Positions 34,757 through 42,674 of a stretch of DNA of 51,762 nucleotides are shown here, in pieces. A program made the translations under genes and the position numbers. Source of the DNA: Nostoc foliaceum FACHB-393 (GTDB taxonomy: Bacteria; Cyanobacteriota; Cyanobacteriia; Cyanobacteriales; Nostocaceae); contig NZ_JACJTD010000047.1 of assembly GCF_014698505.1 (NCBI RefSeq), positions 1-51,762 on the forward strand, read 5' to 3'. The notes under the pieces are model-generated. The model did not search any database, had not been told where the DNA came from, and was given only the letters and a program-made list of their open reading frames with translations. How positions within the stretch are numbered: position 1 is the first letter of the stretch; every line of letters starts with the position of its first letter.

Positions 34757-37693
34757 CAGACACGCGCTTTCTTCCTCTTAGTACCGAATCGCATCTGGGT
34801 GAAAGTCTCCAATCGTAGCGGCATCCCCATCACCGAAGAAGACTTGCAGCATCCTGGCGGTTTCTGGCACTGGGTTTGGCAACATAATGTACCAGTCACA
34901 ATTGTAGAAGGTGTCAAAAAAGCGGGGGCGTTACTGACTGCGGGTTATGCAGCGATCGCAATTCCTGGTGTTAACGCTGGATACCGCACACCCCATGATG
35001 AGTACGGTACTGCTATTGGTAAGCCAAACCTCATCCCCGACTTGAAACATTTCGCAACACAGGGCAGACAGGTCAACATTTGCTTTGACCAGGACAACAA
35101 ACCTGAGACAGTTCAACGGGTAAGAACCGCTATCAGTCGTATGGGACGACTGCTGGTAAATGAGGGTTGTTCGCTGCGAGTGATTGATTTACCATTCGGG
35201 GCAGAGAAAGGGGTTGATGATTTTATCGTTGCCAAAGGGCAGTCGGCATTTGATGCGCTCTACAACACAGCAGTTGCATTGGAGTTGTGGGAAATAAAGC
35301 TGTTCACTCTGTTGACCTATCCTCCAGCGATCGCACTTAACCAACGATTCTTGGGCCAGCTTCTCGTCCCCGAAGGTGAAAAACTGATTGTTCTCAAAGC
35401 TCCCAAAGGCACTGGTAAAACCGAATGGCTGTCTACTGAGGTGGCGAAGGCGCATGACCTTGGACGTAGGGTGTTAATTATCACCCATCGCATCCAATTA
35501 GGTGAGGCATTATGCGATCGCTTTGGAGTGAATTATGTCACAGAAGTTCGCACGAATGAAACAGGCACATTATTAGGATACGGGGTGTGCGTTGATTCGC
35601 TGCATCAAGAAAGTCAGGCGCGATTCAACCCTAACGACTGGGCGAATGATGTGATTATTATTGATGAATGTGACCAAGTATTCTGGCATTTGCTCAACTC
35701 TGGTACTGAAGTGCAAAAGCGTCGGGTGTCCGTTCTCAAAAACCTTAAACAACTGGTACAGAATGTTTTGGGCAGCAGTCAGGGAAAGATTTACCTATCA
35801 AGCGCTGATGTTTCCGACACAGATGTAAAGTATGTTTTATCACTCGCTGGGGAATATCGAGTTAATCCCTTTGTCATCGTCAACAATTATCGGCACGTAG
35901 CCGGAAACTGTTACAACTACTCTGGCAACAACCCGAAGAATTTGATTGCGGCACTGGACAAAGCCATTGCCAAAGGGGGGCATCATTTACTCTGCTGTTC
36001 TGCTCAAAAGGCAAAATCCAAATGGGGAACCCAGGCGCTTGAAGAACGGTTTCGTCGCAAGTTCCCTCACCTGCGGATTCTGCGGATTGACAGCGAATCT
36101 GTTGCAGATCCCTCTCATGCAGCTTTCGGTTGTATCGCTCATCTGAACGAGATTCTCACCCAGTATGATTTGGTTATCGCCTCTCCAAGTCTTGAAACTG
36201 GAGTCAGCATCGACATTCGAGGACATTTTGATGGTGTTTGGGGAATATTTCAGGGAGTGCAGCCGGTTAATTCCGTGCGGCAGATGTTGGCAAGGGTTAG
36301 GGAAACAGTTGACCGTCATATCTGGGTGAGAGAGTGGGGGATTGTCAACGTGGGTAATGGCTCTACATCCATAGGGGGATTGCTCAGAAGTCAACACGTC
36401 GCAACACAAGCGAACATTGCGCTGTTGTCGGCGGCGGATAATGACGATTACAGCTTTGTTGACCAGAATTTTCAGCCCGAATCTTTGCAGACTTGGGGTA
36501 AGCGTGGTTCCGTGATTAACGTCGAGATGCGGCGCTATCGAGAATCTGTGCTTGCGGGTTTGGTCGAAGATGGGTACACCGTTATTGATGCTGACGATGC
36601 CGACGATGATGAGACTGGCGCAGTAATCGAGTCGGTTAAAGCCGCCTCTGTTGAATTGTATGCTGTGGAGTGTAAAGCGATCGCAGATTCTCCAACCATC
36701 TCTGATGTCGAACTCAAGAAGCTGCAAGACACAAGGGCGAAAACCAAAACTGAACGACACCAGCAGCGTAAAGCCGAATTGTCTCGCCGCTACGAAATTG
36801 ACGTGACCCCTGATTTGGTTGAGAAGGATGACGACGGCTGGTATCCTCAACTGAGAATGCACTATTACTTGACGCTGGGGCGAGAATTTCTGACCAACCG
36901 TGATGCGAAACGGGCTAAGGCGCAAGCTGAAGCCGGGAATAATGCTATCTGGAAGCCGGATTTTAACAAGGGGCAAATGTTGCCGGCTGTACTGTTGTTA
37001 GAAGAACTGAATCTGTTGCAGTTGCTCACGCCTGGGGAGCAGTTGCGGGGGTCTGACGAGGCGATGCTGGAGTTTAAAGCGCTGGCTGTAAAGCATCGGC
37101 ACGTTATCAAAAATTACCTTCACGTGACTATCTCAGAAAAACTGACTTCCATAGCGATCGCACAGAAACTACTTGCCAAGATTGATTTGAAACTGGATTA
37201 CGTTGGTCGGTTGGGTAAGCGTGAAAATCGGGAGTGCGTTTATCGGTTTGTTGCCCCTGATGATCAGCGTGATTCAATTTTTGGGCAGTGGTTAAATCGA
37301 GATGAAGTGTTTCTTAGTGAGTCGGTGTCAGTCAGTAATAAAATAAGTACAACTACACCAGTAACTGACACAACATCACTATCCATATCGCACAATACTG
37401 AAGTGGTGTCAGGCACTAATAATATAGTCTTTGCAACACCACTCAGTGACACAGCACTAAATACCCCAGAAAATATTGCGATTCTTGGATGGAAAGGGCT
37501 GATGGTGAAAATGCAGCTTGGGCTAAATAGCGCTGGCTCGTTCTACAGTGAGTTAATCTCCAAGGTTGGCTCGGCTGTCGGCGTTGCTGATGGGGAGCCT
37601 TACTGGAATGGCTATCTGGGGCAGTGGCAGGTTTGGGTTAAGTTTGCAGACGAGTGTAGGTCTGTGGTGTGCGATTGGCTGGTGGCGGTGTAG
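34757..37693 (+). CDS. CyRepA1-like plasmid replication protein, 3' exon (TOPRIM and helicase)
   Basis: The larger exon, 978 codons plus stop. The frame is open through 34757 back into the intron, and a GTG at 34799 could serve as a start but would lose the 5' part. Near its beginning VTIVEGVKKAGALLTAGYAA and VNICFDQDNK form a TOPRIM/primase-like DUF3854 domain. A superfamily helicase follows: Walker A APKGTGKTEW near nt 35400, IIIDECDQVF near 35660, SPSLETGVSID near 36185, and FQGVQPVNSVRQMLARVRET near 36250. This combination is that of cyanobacterial plasmid replication initiators, which act as primase and helicase at the origin. An acidic segment (DADDADDDETGAV) separates a helical C-terminal region. 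It needs intron splicing for full-length protein. Confidence 0.87.
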   Translation, partial: QTRAFFLLVPNRIWVKVSNRSGIPITEEDLQHPGGFWHWVWQHNVPVTIVEGVKKAGALLTAGYAAIAIPGVNAGYRTPHDEYGTAIGKPNLIPDLKHFATQGRQVNICFDQDNKPETVQRVRTAISRMGRLLVNEGCSLRVIDLPFGAEKGVDDFIVAKGQSAFDALYNTAVALELWEIKLFTLLTYPPAIALNQRFLGQLLVPEGEKLIVLKAPKGTGKTEWLSTEVAKAHDLGRRVLIITHRIQLGEALCDRFGVNYVTEVRTNETGTLLGYGVCVDSLHQESQARFNPNDWANDVIIIDECDQVFWHLLNSGTEVQKRRVSVLKNLKQLVQNVLGSSQGKIYLSSADVSDTDVKYVLSLAGEYRVNPFVIVNNYRHVAGNCYNYSGNNPKNLIAALDKAIAKGGHHLLCCSAQKAKSKWGTQALEERFRRKFPHLRILRIDSESVADPSHAAFGCIAHLNEILTQYDLVIASPSLETGVSIDIRGHFDGVWGIFQGVQPVNSVRQMLARVRETVDRHIWVREWGIVNVGNGSTSIGGLLRSQHVATQANIALLSAADNDDYSFVDQNFQPESLQTWGKRGSVINVEMRRYRESVLAGLVEDGYTVIDADDADDDETGAVIESVKAASVELYAVECKAIADSPTISDVELKKLQDTRAKTKTERHQQRKAELSRRYEIDVTPDLVEKDDDGWYPQLRMHYYLTLGREFLTNRDAKRAKAQAEAGNNAIWKPDFNKGQMLPAVLLLEELNLLQLLTPGEQLRGSDEAMLEFKALAVKHRHVIKNYLHVTISEKLTSIAIAQKLLAKIDLKLDYVGRLGKRENRECVYRFVAPDDQRDSIFGQWLNRDEVFLSESVSVSNKISTTTPVTDTTSLSISHNTEVVSGTNNIVFATPLSDTALNTPENIAILGWKGLMVKMQLGLNSAGSFYSELISKVGSAVGVADGEPYWNGYLGQWQVWVKFADECRSVVCDWLVAV

Positions 37694-38078
37694 AGCAATC
37701 ACTACAGGAAACTTGATGTGTAGATTTTAGTGCAGGTATTGATTAATATAAGCGCATTAGCTAACAATCCAGTTAATACATAGTTAGGTTTACTCAAAGT
37801 ATGTTCACGAAATTTGCGCTGCGGGTACTTTCGCTTACCGTAATGTTTTTTGGATGCTTTGTAATATTTGAGTATCCAGTGTAGGGGAATCGATGATAAT
37901 TATCCATTTGAAATTGTTTATATTAGAGACTGAGATAACTGTGTTAATTGGGAATTCTTTGACTCCAATGACAAAAACAATAATTCATGCAGGATTTGCT
38001 CACTAGTAAAGTGCCAAACAAAAATCTTAAACAGTTTGATTTTAAAGATTATTTAAAACAATTATTAAAAATAAATTC
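37694..38078. other. Intergenic region with one possible 27-aa membrane peptide
   Basis: No clear gene. A short plus-strand frame at 37801-37884 would encode a 27-residue peptide with a hydrophobic helix (MFTKFALRVLSLTVMFFGCF), resembling a small membrane or signal-peptide-like protein. It has no ribosome binding site, so I do not call it as a gene. The rest (37885-38078) is AT-rich and presumably holds the promoter of darT, though no good boxes are visible. Confidence 0.35.
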
Positions 38079-38708
38079 ATGCCCACGTCTATTTATCACA
38101 TTACCCATATTGATAATTTACCCTCCATTCTCAAATCAGGAGGATTGATAGCAAACAGTAGGCTTAGACAGAGACAAACAAATTATCTCGATATTGCTCA
38201 TGAAAATATTCAAGATAGACGAGCTAGAACTGAAGTTCCCTGTGGAGCAGGTGGATATTTACATGATTACGTACCTTTTTATTTTGCTCCACGCTCTCCC
38301 ATGCTTTATGCCATTCATAAGCAAAATGTGGATGGATACAGTGGAGGACAAAAGCCAATCATTCATTTGGTTTCTCAAATAGAAGCAATAGAAAACTCAG
38401 AAATAGCTTTCGCATTTACAGATGGACATGGCATTATGGATTATACTGATTTTTATGATGATCTTTATGCTTTAAGTCATGTAATCGATTGGGAGTTAAT
38501 GGAGTCAAAATACTGGTTTGATACTCCAGATGATCCTAACCGTAAATGTAAGCGACAAGCTGAGTTTTTAGTACATGAATTTTGCCATTGGAACCTAATT
38601 AAAGAAATTGGTGTAATCAACTTGACAATACAAACACAAGTTAGAGAAATATTACAGAAATTTAATATTCAGACCCCAATTAACGTTTACTCTAATTGGT
38701 ACTACTAA
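38079..38708 (+). CDS. DarT toxin, DNA ADP-ribosyltransferase
   Basis: A 209-aa DUF4433 protein: YHITHIDNLPSILKSGGLIA, Arg cluster RRAR at 47-50, YFAPRSPMLYAI and KRQAEFLVHEF with E162. DarT transfers ADP-ribose from NAD+ to thymidine bases in single-stranded DNA, blocking replication. The arginine cluster and E162 match the catalytic Arg and Glu of characterised DarT. Length is typical and the active site intact. DarG follows 52 bases downstream in the same direction, forming a toxin-antitoxin pair that stabilises the plasmid or protects against phage. The A-rich leader (AAAAATAAATTC) offers no strong ribosome binding site. Confidence 0.93.
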   Translation: MPTSIYHITHIDNLPSILKSGGLIANSRLRQRQTNYLDIAHENIQDRRARTEVPCGAGGYLHDYVPFYFAPRSPMLYAIHKQNVDGYSGGQKPIIHLVSQIEAIENSEIAFAFTDGHGIMDYTDFYDDLYALSHVIDWELMESKYWFDTPDDPNRKCKRQAEFLVHEFCHWNLIKEIGVINLTIQTQVREILQKFNIQTPINVYSNWYY

Positions 38709-38760
38709 TTTTATTTCCTTAAATTGTACAATTCTATTACTGTTAAGACAGTTAAGAGAG

Positions 38761-39825
38761 ATGATTGAAATTAAGCAAGGCAACCTATTAGAAGAAAACG
38801 CCGAAGCCCTAGTTAATACCGTTAATTGTGTCGGTATAATGGGCAAAGGTATCGCCTTGCAATTTAAGCAAGCCTATCCTGAAAACTTCCGCCAATACGA
38901 AAAAGCCTGTCGTGCCAAGGAAGTACAACCAGGACAAATGTTTACTGTAGCTACAGGAAGTCTATTTAATCCCCGGTATATCATTAATTTCCCTACCAAG
39001 CGCCACTGGAAAGGAAAATCAAAAATCGAAGACATCAAAAGTGGACTGGTGGCTTTAGTCACCCAAGTAAAGGAACTAGGCATCACCTCAATTGCCATTC
39101 CTCCATTAGGATGCGGTAACGGTGGTTTAGATTGGACACAAGTGAAACCCTTGATAGAATCAGCCTTTGCCCAACTCCCAGAAGTGCAGGTAATTATTTT
39201 TGAACCGACAGGCGCACCAACTGCTGAAAAAATGCCTGTTGCGACTAAAATACCCAACATGACCCGTGGACGTGCCATCATCATCCACCTCTTAGAACTG
39301 TACGGTATTCCGGGTTATGAATTGACCAAGCTAGAAATTCAAAAACTAGGCTATCTCTTGCAAGAAGCGGGGGAAACTTTGAAGCTTAATTATGTAAAAG
39401 ATAGATATGGCCCCTACGCTCATAACCTGAATCATGTTTTAAAACATATTGAAGGACACTACATTCGGGGCTACGGTGATGGAACTAGCAAATCTGACAG
39501 TGCTGAAATTTATGTATTACCAGCAGGTAGAGAAGCAGCACAAGTATTTTTAGCCACTACACCAGATGCCCAGGCGCGGTTAGAGCAAGTTAGCAAGCTC
39601 ATATATGGTTTTGAAACACCCTATGGTATGGAATTGCTGGCCACAGTCCATTGGGTTGCAACCAAGGAAGCCAGCCCTGCCCAAGATAGCGAACAGGCTA
39701 TATCCTTAGTGCATGAGTGGAATGAGAGAAAACGTACTCTTTTTAAGCCTCAACATATTCGCAAGGCTTGGCAACGTTTGGATCAGCAAAATTGGTTAAA
39801 TGTTAAAGTTTCTGATTCGCATTAA
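38761..39825 (+). CDS. DarG antitoxin, macrodomain ADP-ribosyl glycohydrolase
   Basis: A 354-aa protein. Residues 1 to about 155 form a macrodomain (VNTVNCVGIMGKGIALQFKQ, IPPLGCGNGGLDWTQV) that removes ADP-ribose from DNA thymidine. Residues 160-354 (RGRAIIIHLLELYGIPGYEL, TKLEIQKLGYLLQEAGE) are the DarG C-terminal domain, which in studied cases binds and blocks DarT. It is immediately downstream of darT, and both domains are complete. GTTAAGAGAG before the ATG is a plausible ribosome binding site. Confidence 0.93.
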   Translation: MIEIKQGNLLEENAEALVNTVNCVGIMGKGIALQFKQAYPENFRQYEKACRAKEVQPGQMFTVATGSLFNPRYIINFPTKRHWKGKSKIEDIKSGLVALVTQVKELGITSIAIPPLGCGNGGLDWTQVKPLIESAFAQLPEVQVIIFEPTGAPTAEKMPVATKIPNMTRGRAIIIHLLELYGIPGYELTKLEIQKLGYLLQEAGETLKLNYVKDRYGPYAHNLNHVLKHIEGHYIRGYGDGTSKSDSAEIYVLPAGREAAQVFLATTPDAQARLEQVSKLIYGFETPYGMELLATVHWVATKEASPAQDSEQAISLVHEWNERKRTLFKPQHIRKAWQRLDQQNWLNVKVSDSH

Positions 39826-39978
39826 CCGTGAGACAGGGAAACGTGGGACCCAAAAGGATTGGAAATTAGATGCTAGCTGTCAGATTGAAGCACAGCGCAA
39901 TTGGTCAATAGACTGTAAACCTGCACCTTGGACTGGACAGTGTTGGCTCTTTCTACAGTTGACTTCGCAATGTTTATT

Positions 39979-40176
39979 TTAGCCCAAGATTGAACCTGAA
40001 CCAACTTCCCACTGATGTTTGAGCAATTCTTGATAAGTCGTTTCCCTTATCATCATCTGCTTATAGAACATCTGCAAAAATTCTTGAGCTTGTTCACGGG
40101 ACATCTGCTGCACTTGATCAGAAAAAGTTCTCAGGCTAAATTCTTGTTCTAAAGATAATTCAATGGGTTGGTTCAT
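39979..40176 (-). CDS. NblA-family phycobilisome degradation protein
   Basis: A 65-aa protein of the NblA/Ycf18 family (IELSLEQEFSLRTFSDQVQQ, MSREQAQEFLQMFYKQMMIR, ETTYQELLKHQW). NblA is a small helical adaptor that brings Clp protease to phycobilisomes during nutrient starvation, so it acts at the thylakoid surface. Length and both conserved helices are intact. It lies convergent to darTG and alone on the minus strand. A perfect palindrome begins 11 bp upstream of the start. A plasmid copy, in addition to the expected chromosomal one, is notable. Confidence 0.92.
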   Translation of the reverse strand: MNQPIELSLEQEFSLRTFSDQVQQMSREQAQEFLQMFYKQMMIRETTYQELLKHQWEVGSGSILG

Positions 40177-40186
40177 AGCTTTTGAA

Positions 40187-40204
40187 TTTGCTTATGTAAG
40201 CAAA
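40187..40204 (-). promoter_or_regulatory. Palindrome in the nblA leader
   Basis: TTTGCTTATGTAAGCAAA is an 18-bp inverted repeat (8-bp arms, 2-nt centre) ending 11 bases before the nblA start. It may be an operator, or an RNA hairpin close to the ribosome binding site. A TATATAA sequence lies just upstream, around 40213-40220, as a possible -10 element. Confidence 0.5.
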
Positions 40205-40416
40205 CATTGCTTTATATAAATAAATGTTACGATAGCTTTACAAAAGATGAAGGGGTGTAAACCGTACTGGCGTAGGTTAGAAATGCCGTATCTGCTGCTG
40301 GAAACCTTGATATCACTCCATTGTGCCAACCCAAGTAAAAACTTAAGTTCTAAAGTTTCTTACTAAGAGGTTTTTAAAAGCATTTTTAGCCTCTGCTTGC
40401 GGCTGGCGATCGCTCT

Positions 40417-40521
40417 TAGAGCCTGTCAAGAAACAACTTTTACAATTTATTATCTAGAAAGCTTACTGAGAAAGCATTTCTAGCTCAAAAGAGGCAAGGT
40501 TCTTACATGACAAGCTCTTAA
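40417..40521. mobile_element. MITE-like element or insertion sequence remnant
   Basis: A 105-bp unit bounded by imperfect terminal inverted repeats: TAGAGCCTGTCAAGAAAC on the left, and TAAGAGCTTGTCATGTAAG read inward from the right. The common core is AGAGC-C/T-TGTCA. There is no transposase gene inside. The TTTTTACAATTTATTATCTAG interior is AT-rich. It is most simply a nonautonomous transposon end pair or an internally deleted IS; no clear target duplication is visible. Confidence 0.45.
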
Positions 40522-40523
40522 GG

Positions 40524-40627
40524 CGGGCGAAACAGCGCCATCGCTCTTGGAGAAGATGGGCACTTACCCCGACAAATTTGCTCAACTGGTTACAGATGCG
40601 CCGCATTGGACTGAATGGATGGCTTGA
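40524..40627 (+). pseudogene. 3' fragment of an unidentified gene
   Basis: Directly after the MITE-like element a plus-strand frame reads AGETAPSLLEKMGTYPDKFA then QLVTDAPHWTEWMA and a TGA stop. The amino-acid pattern looks like genuine protein, but no start codon lies in front of it. It is best read as the tail of a gene cut off by the insertion. I do not recognise the family. Confidence 0.4.
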
Positions 40628-40665
40628 TTTACACCCAAGCTTGGTATTAGACCAATAAACTATTG

Positions 40666-40723
40666 CTTGCTACTTATGAAACTGCCACTTCAAGATGTTG
40701 AATGCAGTTTCATAAGTAGCAAG
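40666..40723. repeat. Perfect 20-bp inverted repeat
   Basis: CTTGCTACTTATGAAACTGC (40666-40685) and its exact reverse complement (40704-40723) flank an 18-nt loop. The right arm lies in TPR-coding sequence of the adjacent relic, and the left arm is an inverted copy of it, which also supplies the relic's stop codon. It could form a strong hairpin in RNA from either strand. Confidence 0.85.
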
Positions 40724-41005
40724 TGCTTGTTGATAAGTTGCGAATGCTTCTGTATACTGCTTGTTGGTTAAGTATAGTTCGGCTAATCTTTCAATCATCA
40801 TTCCGTGATAACTAATATCAATTGCATCACTGTGCTATCGAGAAAAGGCACTATCTTAAAGCCTTAATAGCCTTTGTATAATGCTGTTGAGATAATTGTA
40901 GCTCGGACAGCTTTTCGAGAGCGAAACCCTTGCGCTTAAGAGTTTTGAGGTCATTAGGAGCAAACTTGAGTCCAGTATCATAGATAGCGATCGCCCCATA
41001 CCAGA
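40670..41005 (-). pseudogene. Frameshifted remnant of a TPR-repeat protein
   Basis: Two minus-strand pieces keep recognisable tetratricopeptide repeats in different frames. The upstream piece (AIAIYDTGLKFAPNDLKTLK then GFALEKLSELQLSQQHYTKA) ends at a TAG near 40857. The second (YHGMMIERLAELYLTNKQYT then EAFATYQQALATYETA) is offset by one base and ends at 40670-40672, inside the inverted repeat. No intact start remains. The gene's 5' side is lost where the pyrC segment begins. Confidence 0.6.
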
Positions 41006-41061
41006 TATGGATGATCGCCCCTATTTTCATGAGGCCCTTGTTGCCGTTTTATAATGATAGG

Positions 41062-42090
41062 ATGCAAAAGCTTACCATCACCCGACCTGACGATTGGCAT
41101 CTGCATCTCCGCGACGGTGCAGCACTGAAAGCGGTTCTGCCCTACACGGTGCGTCAGTTTGCCCGCGCGATCATCATGCCGAACTTGAAGCCCCCTATCC
41201 GCTCGGTGGTAGATGCGGCTTGCTATCGCGATCGCATCCTCGCCGCCATTCCAGAGGGACAACAGTTTGAGCCATTGATGACGCTCTACCTCACCGACAA
41301 CACCAGCCCCTACGACATTCTCCGGGCGAAAGAATCCCAGTTTATCAAAGCGGTCAAGTACTACCCAGCCGGTGCAACGACCAACTCAGACTCCGGTGTG
41401 ACGGATATTCGGAAGGGTGATCGCGTCTTTGAAGCGATGCAGCAGGTGGACATGCCGTTATTACTGCACGGGGAAGTGACCGATAACGATGTTGATACGT
41501 TCGATCGCGAGAAGGTGTTTATCGAGCGACATTTAATCCCCCTCAAGCAGCGATTTCCCAACCTGCGGGTGGTGCTTGAGCATATCACCACCTCCGATGC
41601 GGTGCAGTATGTCCTGTCTGCCAACACTATCGCGGCAACAATTACGCCACAACATTTGTTGTTTAACCGTAATGCCCTGTTCAAAGGCGGCCTTCGCCCC
41701 CATTTTTATTGCCTGCCCATTTTGAAACGGGAGGAGCATCGTCAGGCTTTGTTGCAAGCGGCAACGTCGGGGAATCCGAAGTTTTTTCTAGGTACCGATA
41801 GCGCTCCCCATACCCGCACCAGCAAAGAAAGTTCCTGTGGCTGCGCGGGATGCTTTTCGGCTCTGCACGCCCTTGAGTTGTATGCCGAAGCATTTGAAAG
41901 CGTGAAAGCCCTGGATAAACTGGAGGCGTTCGCTAGCTTCTATGGCCCAGATTTTTATCAACTGCCGCGTAATACCGAGCGAATTACCTTGTCCAAAACG
42001 ACTTGGCGCGTTCCTGATGAAGTTCCATTTATGGAATCTGGGCTTATACCTTTGGGGGCGGGGCAGGAAATGACATGGCAAATGGTATGA
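41062..42090 (+). CDS. Dihydroorotase (pyrimidine biosynthesis)
   Basis: A 342-aa class II dihydroorotase, starting at ATG 41062 (MQKLTITRPDDWHLHLRDGA). An open frame to 41011 upstream lies in relic sequence and was not used. Zinc ligands are visible in HLHLRDG, the carboxylated lysine in KYYPAGATTNSDSGV, further histidines in LLLHGEV and LEHITT, and the catalytic Asp in GTDSAPH. It closes carbamoyl-aspartate to dihydroorotate, the third step of UMP synthesis, in the cytoplasm. Length matches the E. coli enzyme (348 aa). It looks more GC-rich than its flanks and sits alone among relics, which suggests recent acquisition or relocation from a chromosome. Confidence 0.95.
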   Translation: MQKLTITRPDDWHLHLRDGAALKAVLPYTVRQFARAIIMPNLKPPIRSVVDAACYRDRILAAIPEGQQFEPLMTLYLTDNTSPYDILRAKESQFIKAVKYYPAGATTNSDSGVTDIRKGDRVFEAMQQVDMPLLLHGEVTDNDVDTFDREKVFIERHLIPLKQRFPNLRVVLEHITTSDAVQYVLSANTIAATITPQHLLFNRNALFKGGLRPHFYCLPILKREEHRQALLQAATSGNPKFFLGTDSAPHTRTSKESSCGCAGCFSALHALELYAEAFESVKALDKLEAFASFYGPDFYQLPRNTERITLSKTTWRVPDEVPFMESGLIPLGAGQEMTWQMV

Positions 42091-42226
42091 CATTTGCATT
42101 GTGCATCAGCCGTTGTGGAATCCTGTCGGTTAGCTTAGACCAACGAGTAATTTGAATCCTGGCTCAAATTTGAGTCTGCGAATCTTCTATTTTAAGTGGT
42201 GATCGCCTTAGCAGAACTTTAATATT

Positions 42227-42487
42227 TTAGCAGAATTTTTGTTTAGCCTTTTGACCAAGGTGTAGTGCTGCTCGGACTTGTGCTTCGGTTTTTTCAACAG
42301 CGTTGGCTAATTCTGTCATTGTTGGTTCGCGGTCTAGCTGTTGAGTGAGTTCATTTTTAGATTGCTCAATGACAATCATTTCTTGTACAAGTCTTGCATA
42401 AGCGATTTCTTCCTCTGGCTTTAATAAAGGATACTGACCAATTTCTTGCAAATAGATGCGAACCATGTCGGAACTCAGGCTGGACAT
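42227..42487 (-). pseudogene. Truncated group 2 sigma factor (5' fragment)
   Basis: An 86-aa frame with the N-terminus of a cyanobacterial SigA-type sigma factor: SSDMVRIYLQEIGQYPLLKP, EEEIAYARLVQ, then TMTELANAVEKTEAQVRAAL and GQKAKQKF. In full-length factors the last motif continues directly into the core-binding region 2 (an MIEANLRLVV-type sequence). Here it ends in Cys-stop and regions 2-4 are missing. It could be a dead fragment, or a short protein that still binds polymerase or an anti-sigma factor, but the abrupt end favours truncation. Confidence 0.75.
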
Positions 42488-42605
42488 ACAAACTTTTCGA
42501 CTTTTTTAAACCAGGGGATTTAAAAGTATAAATCAAATAGCTCATTAAAATTTTCTATTTTTAACCGAGTACCGTGGGTTTAAATCCCGCAGTTCAAAAT
42601 CGCGC

Positions 42606-42644
42606 AAGTTTTGGGTCGGGGTCTAAATCCCCATCACAAAACTT
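42606..42644. terminator. Possible hairpin after the recD2-like gene
   Basis: AAGTTTTG (42606-42613) and CAAAACTT (42637-42644) enclose GGGG-TCTAAAT-CCCC, giving a broken stem-loop 31 bp past the stop of the minus-strand helicase gene. No clean T run follows. A similar GTGGG-TTTAAAT-CCCGC unit lies just left (about 42572-42588). Confidence 0.3.
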
Positions 42645-42674
42645 AATTACGAATTATTTAATAGCCAAGGCATA

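Noticed and set aside
35987..36976. 329-codon minus-strand open frame opposite the replication gene
   Set aside because: Long, but it mirrors the plus-strand helicase, which carries clear motifs; the antisense product shows no recognisable domain and no ribosome binding site of note.
37801..37884. 27-codon frame for a hydrophobic peptide
   Set aside because: Plausible membrane peptide but without ribosome binding site or conserved context; kept only as a note in the intergenic entry.
42560..42645. tRNA-like T-arm sequences (GTGGG-TTTAAAT-CCCGC)
   Set aside because: The T loop lacks the conserved C, and no acceptor stem, D arm or anticodon arm can be folded around it, so no tRNA is called.
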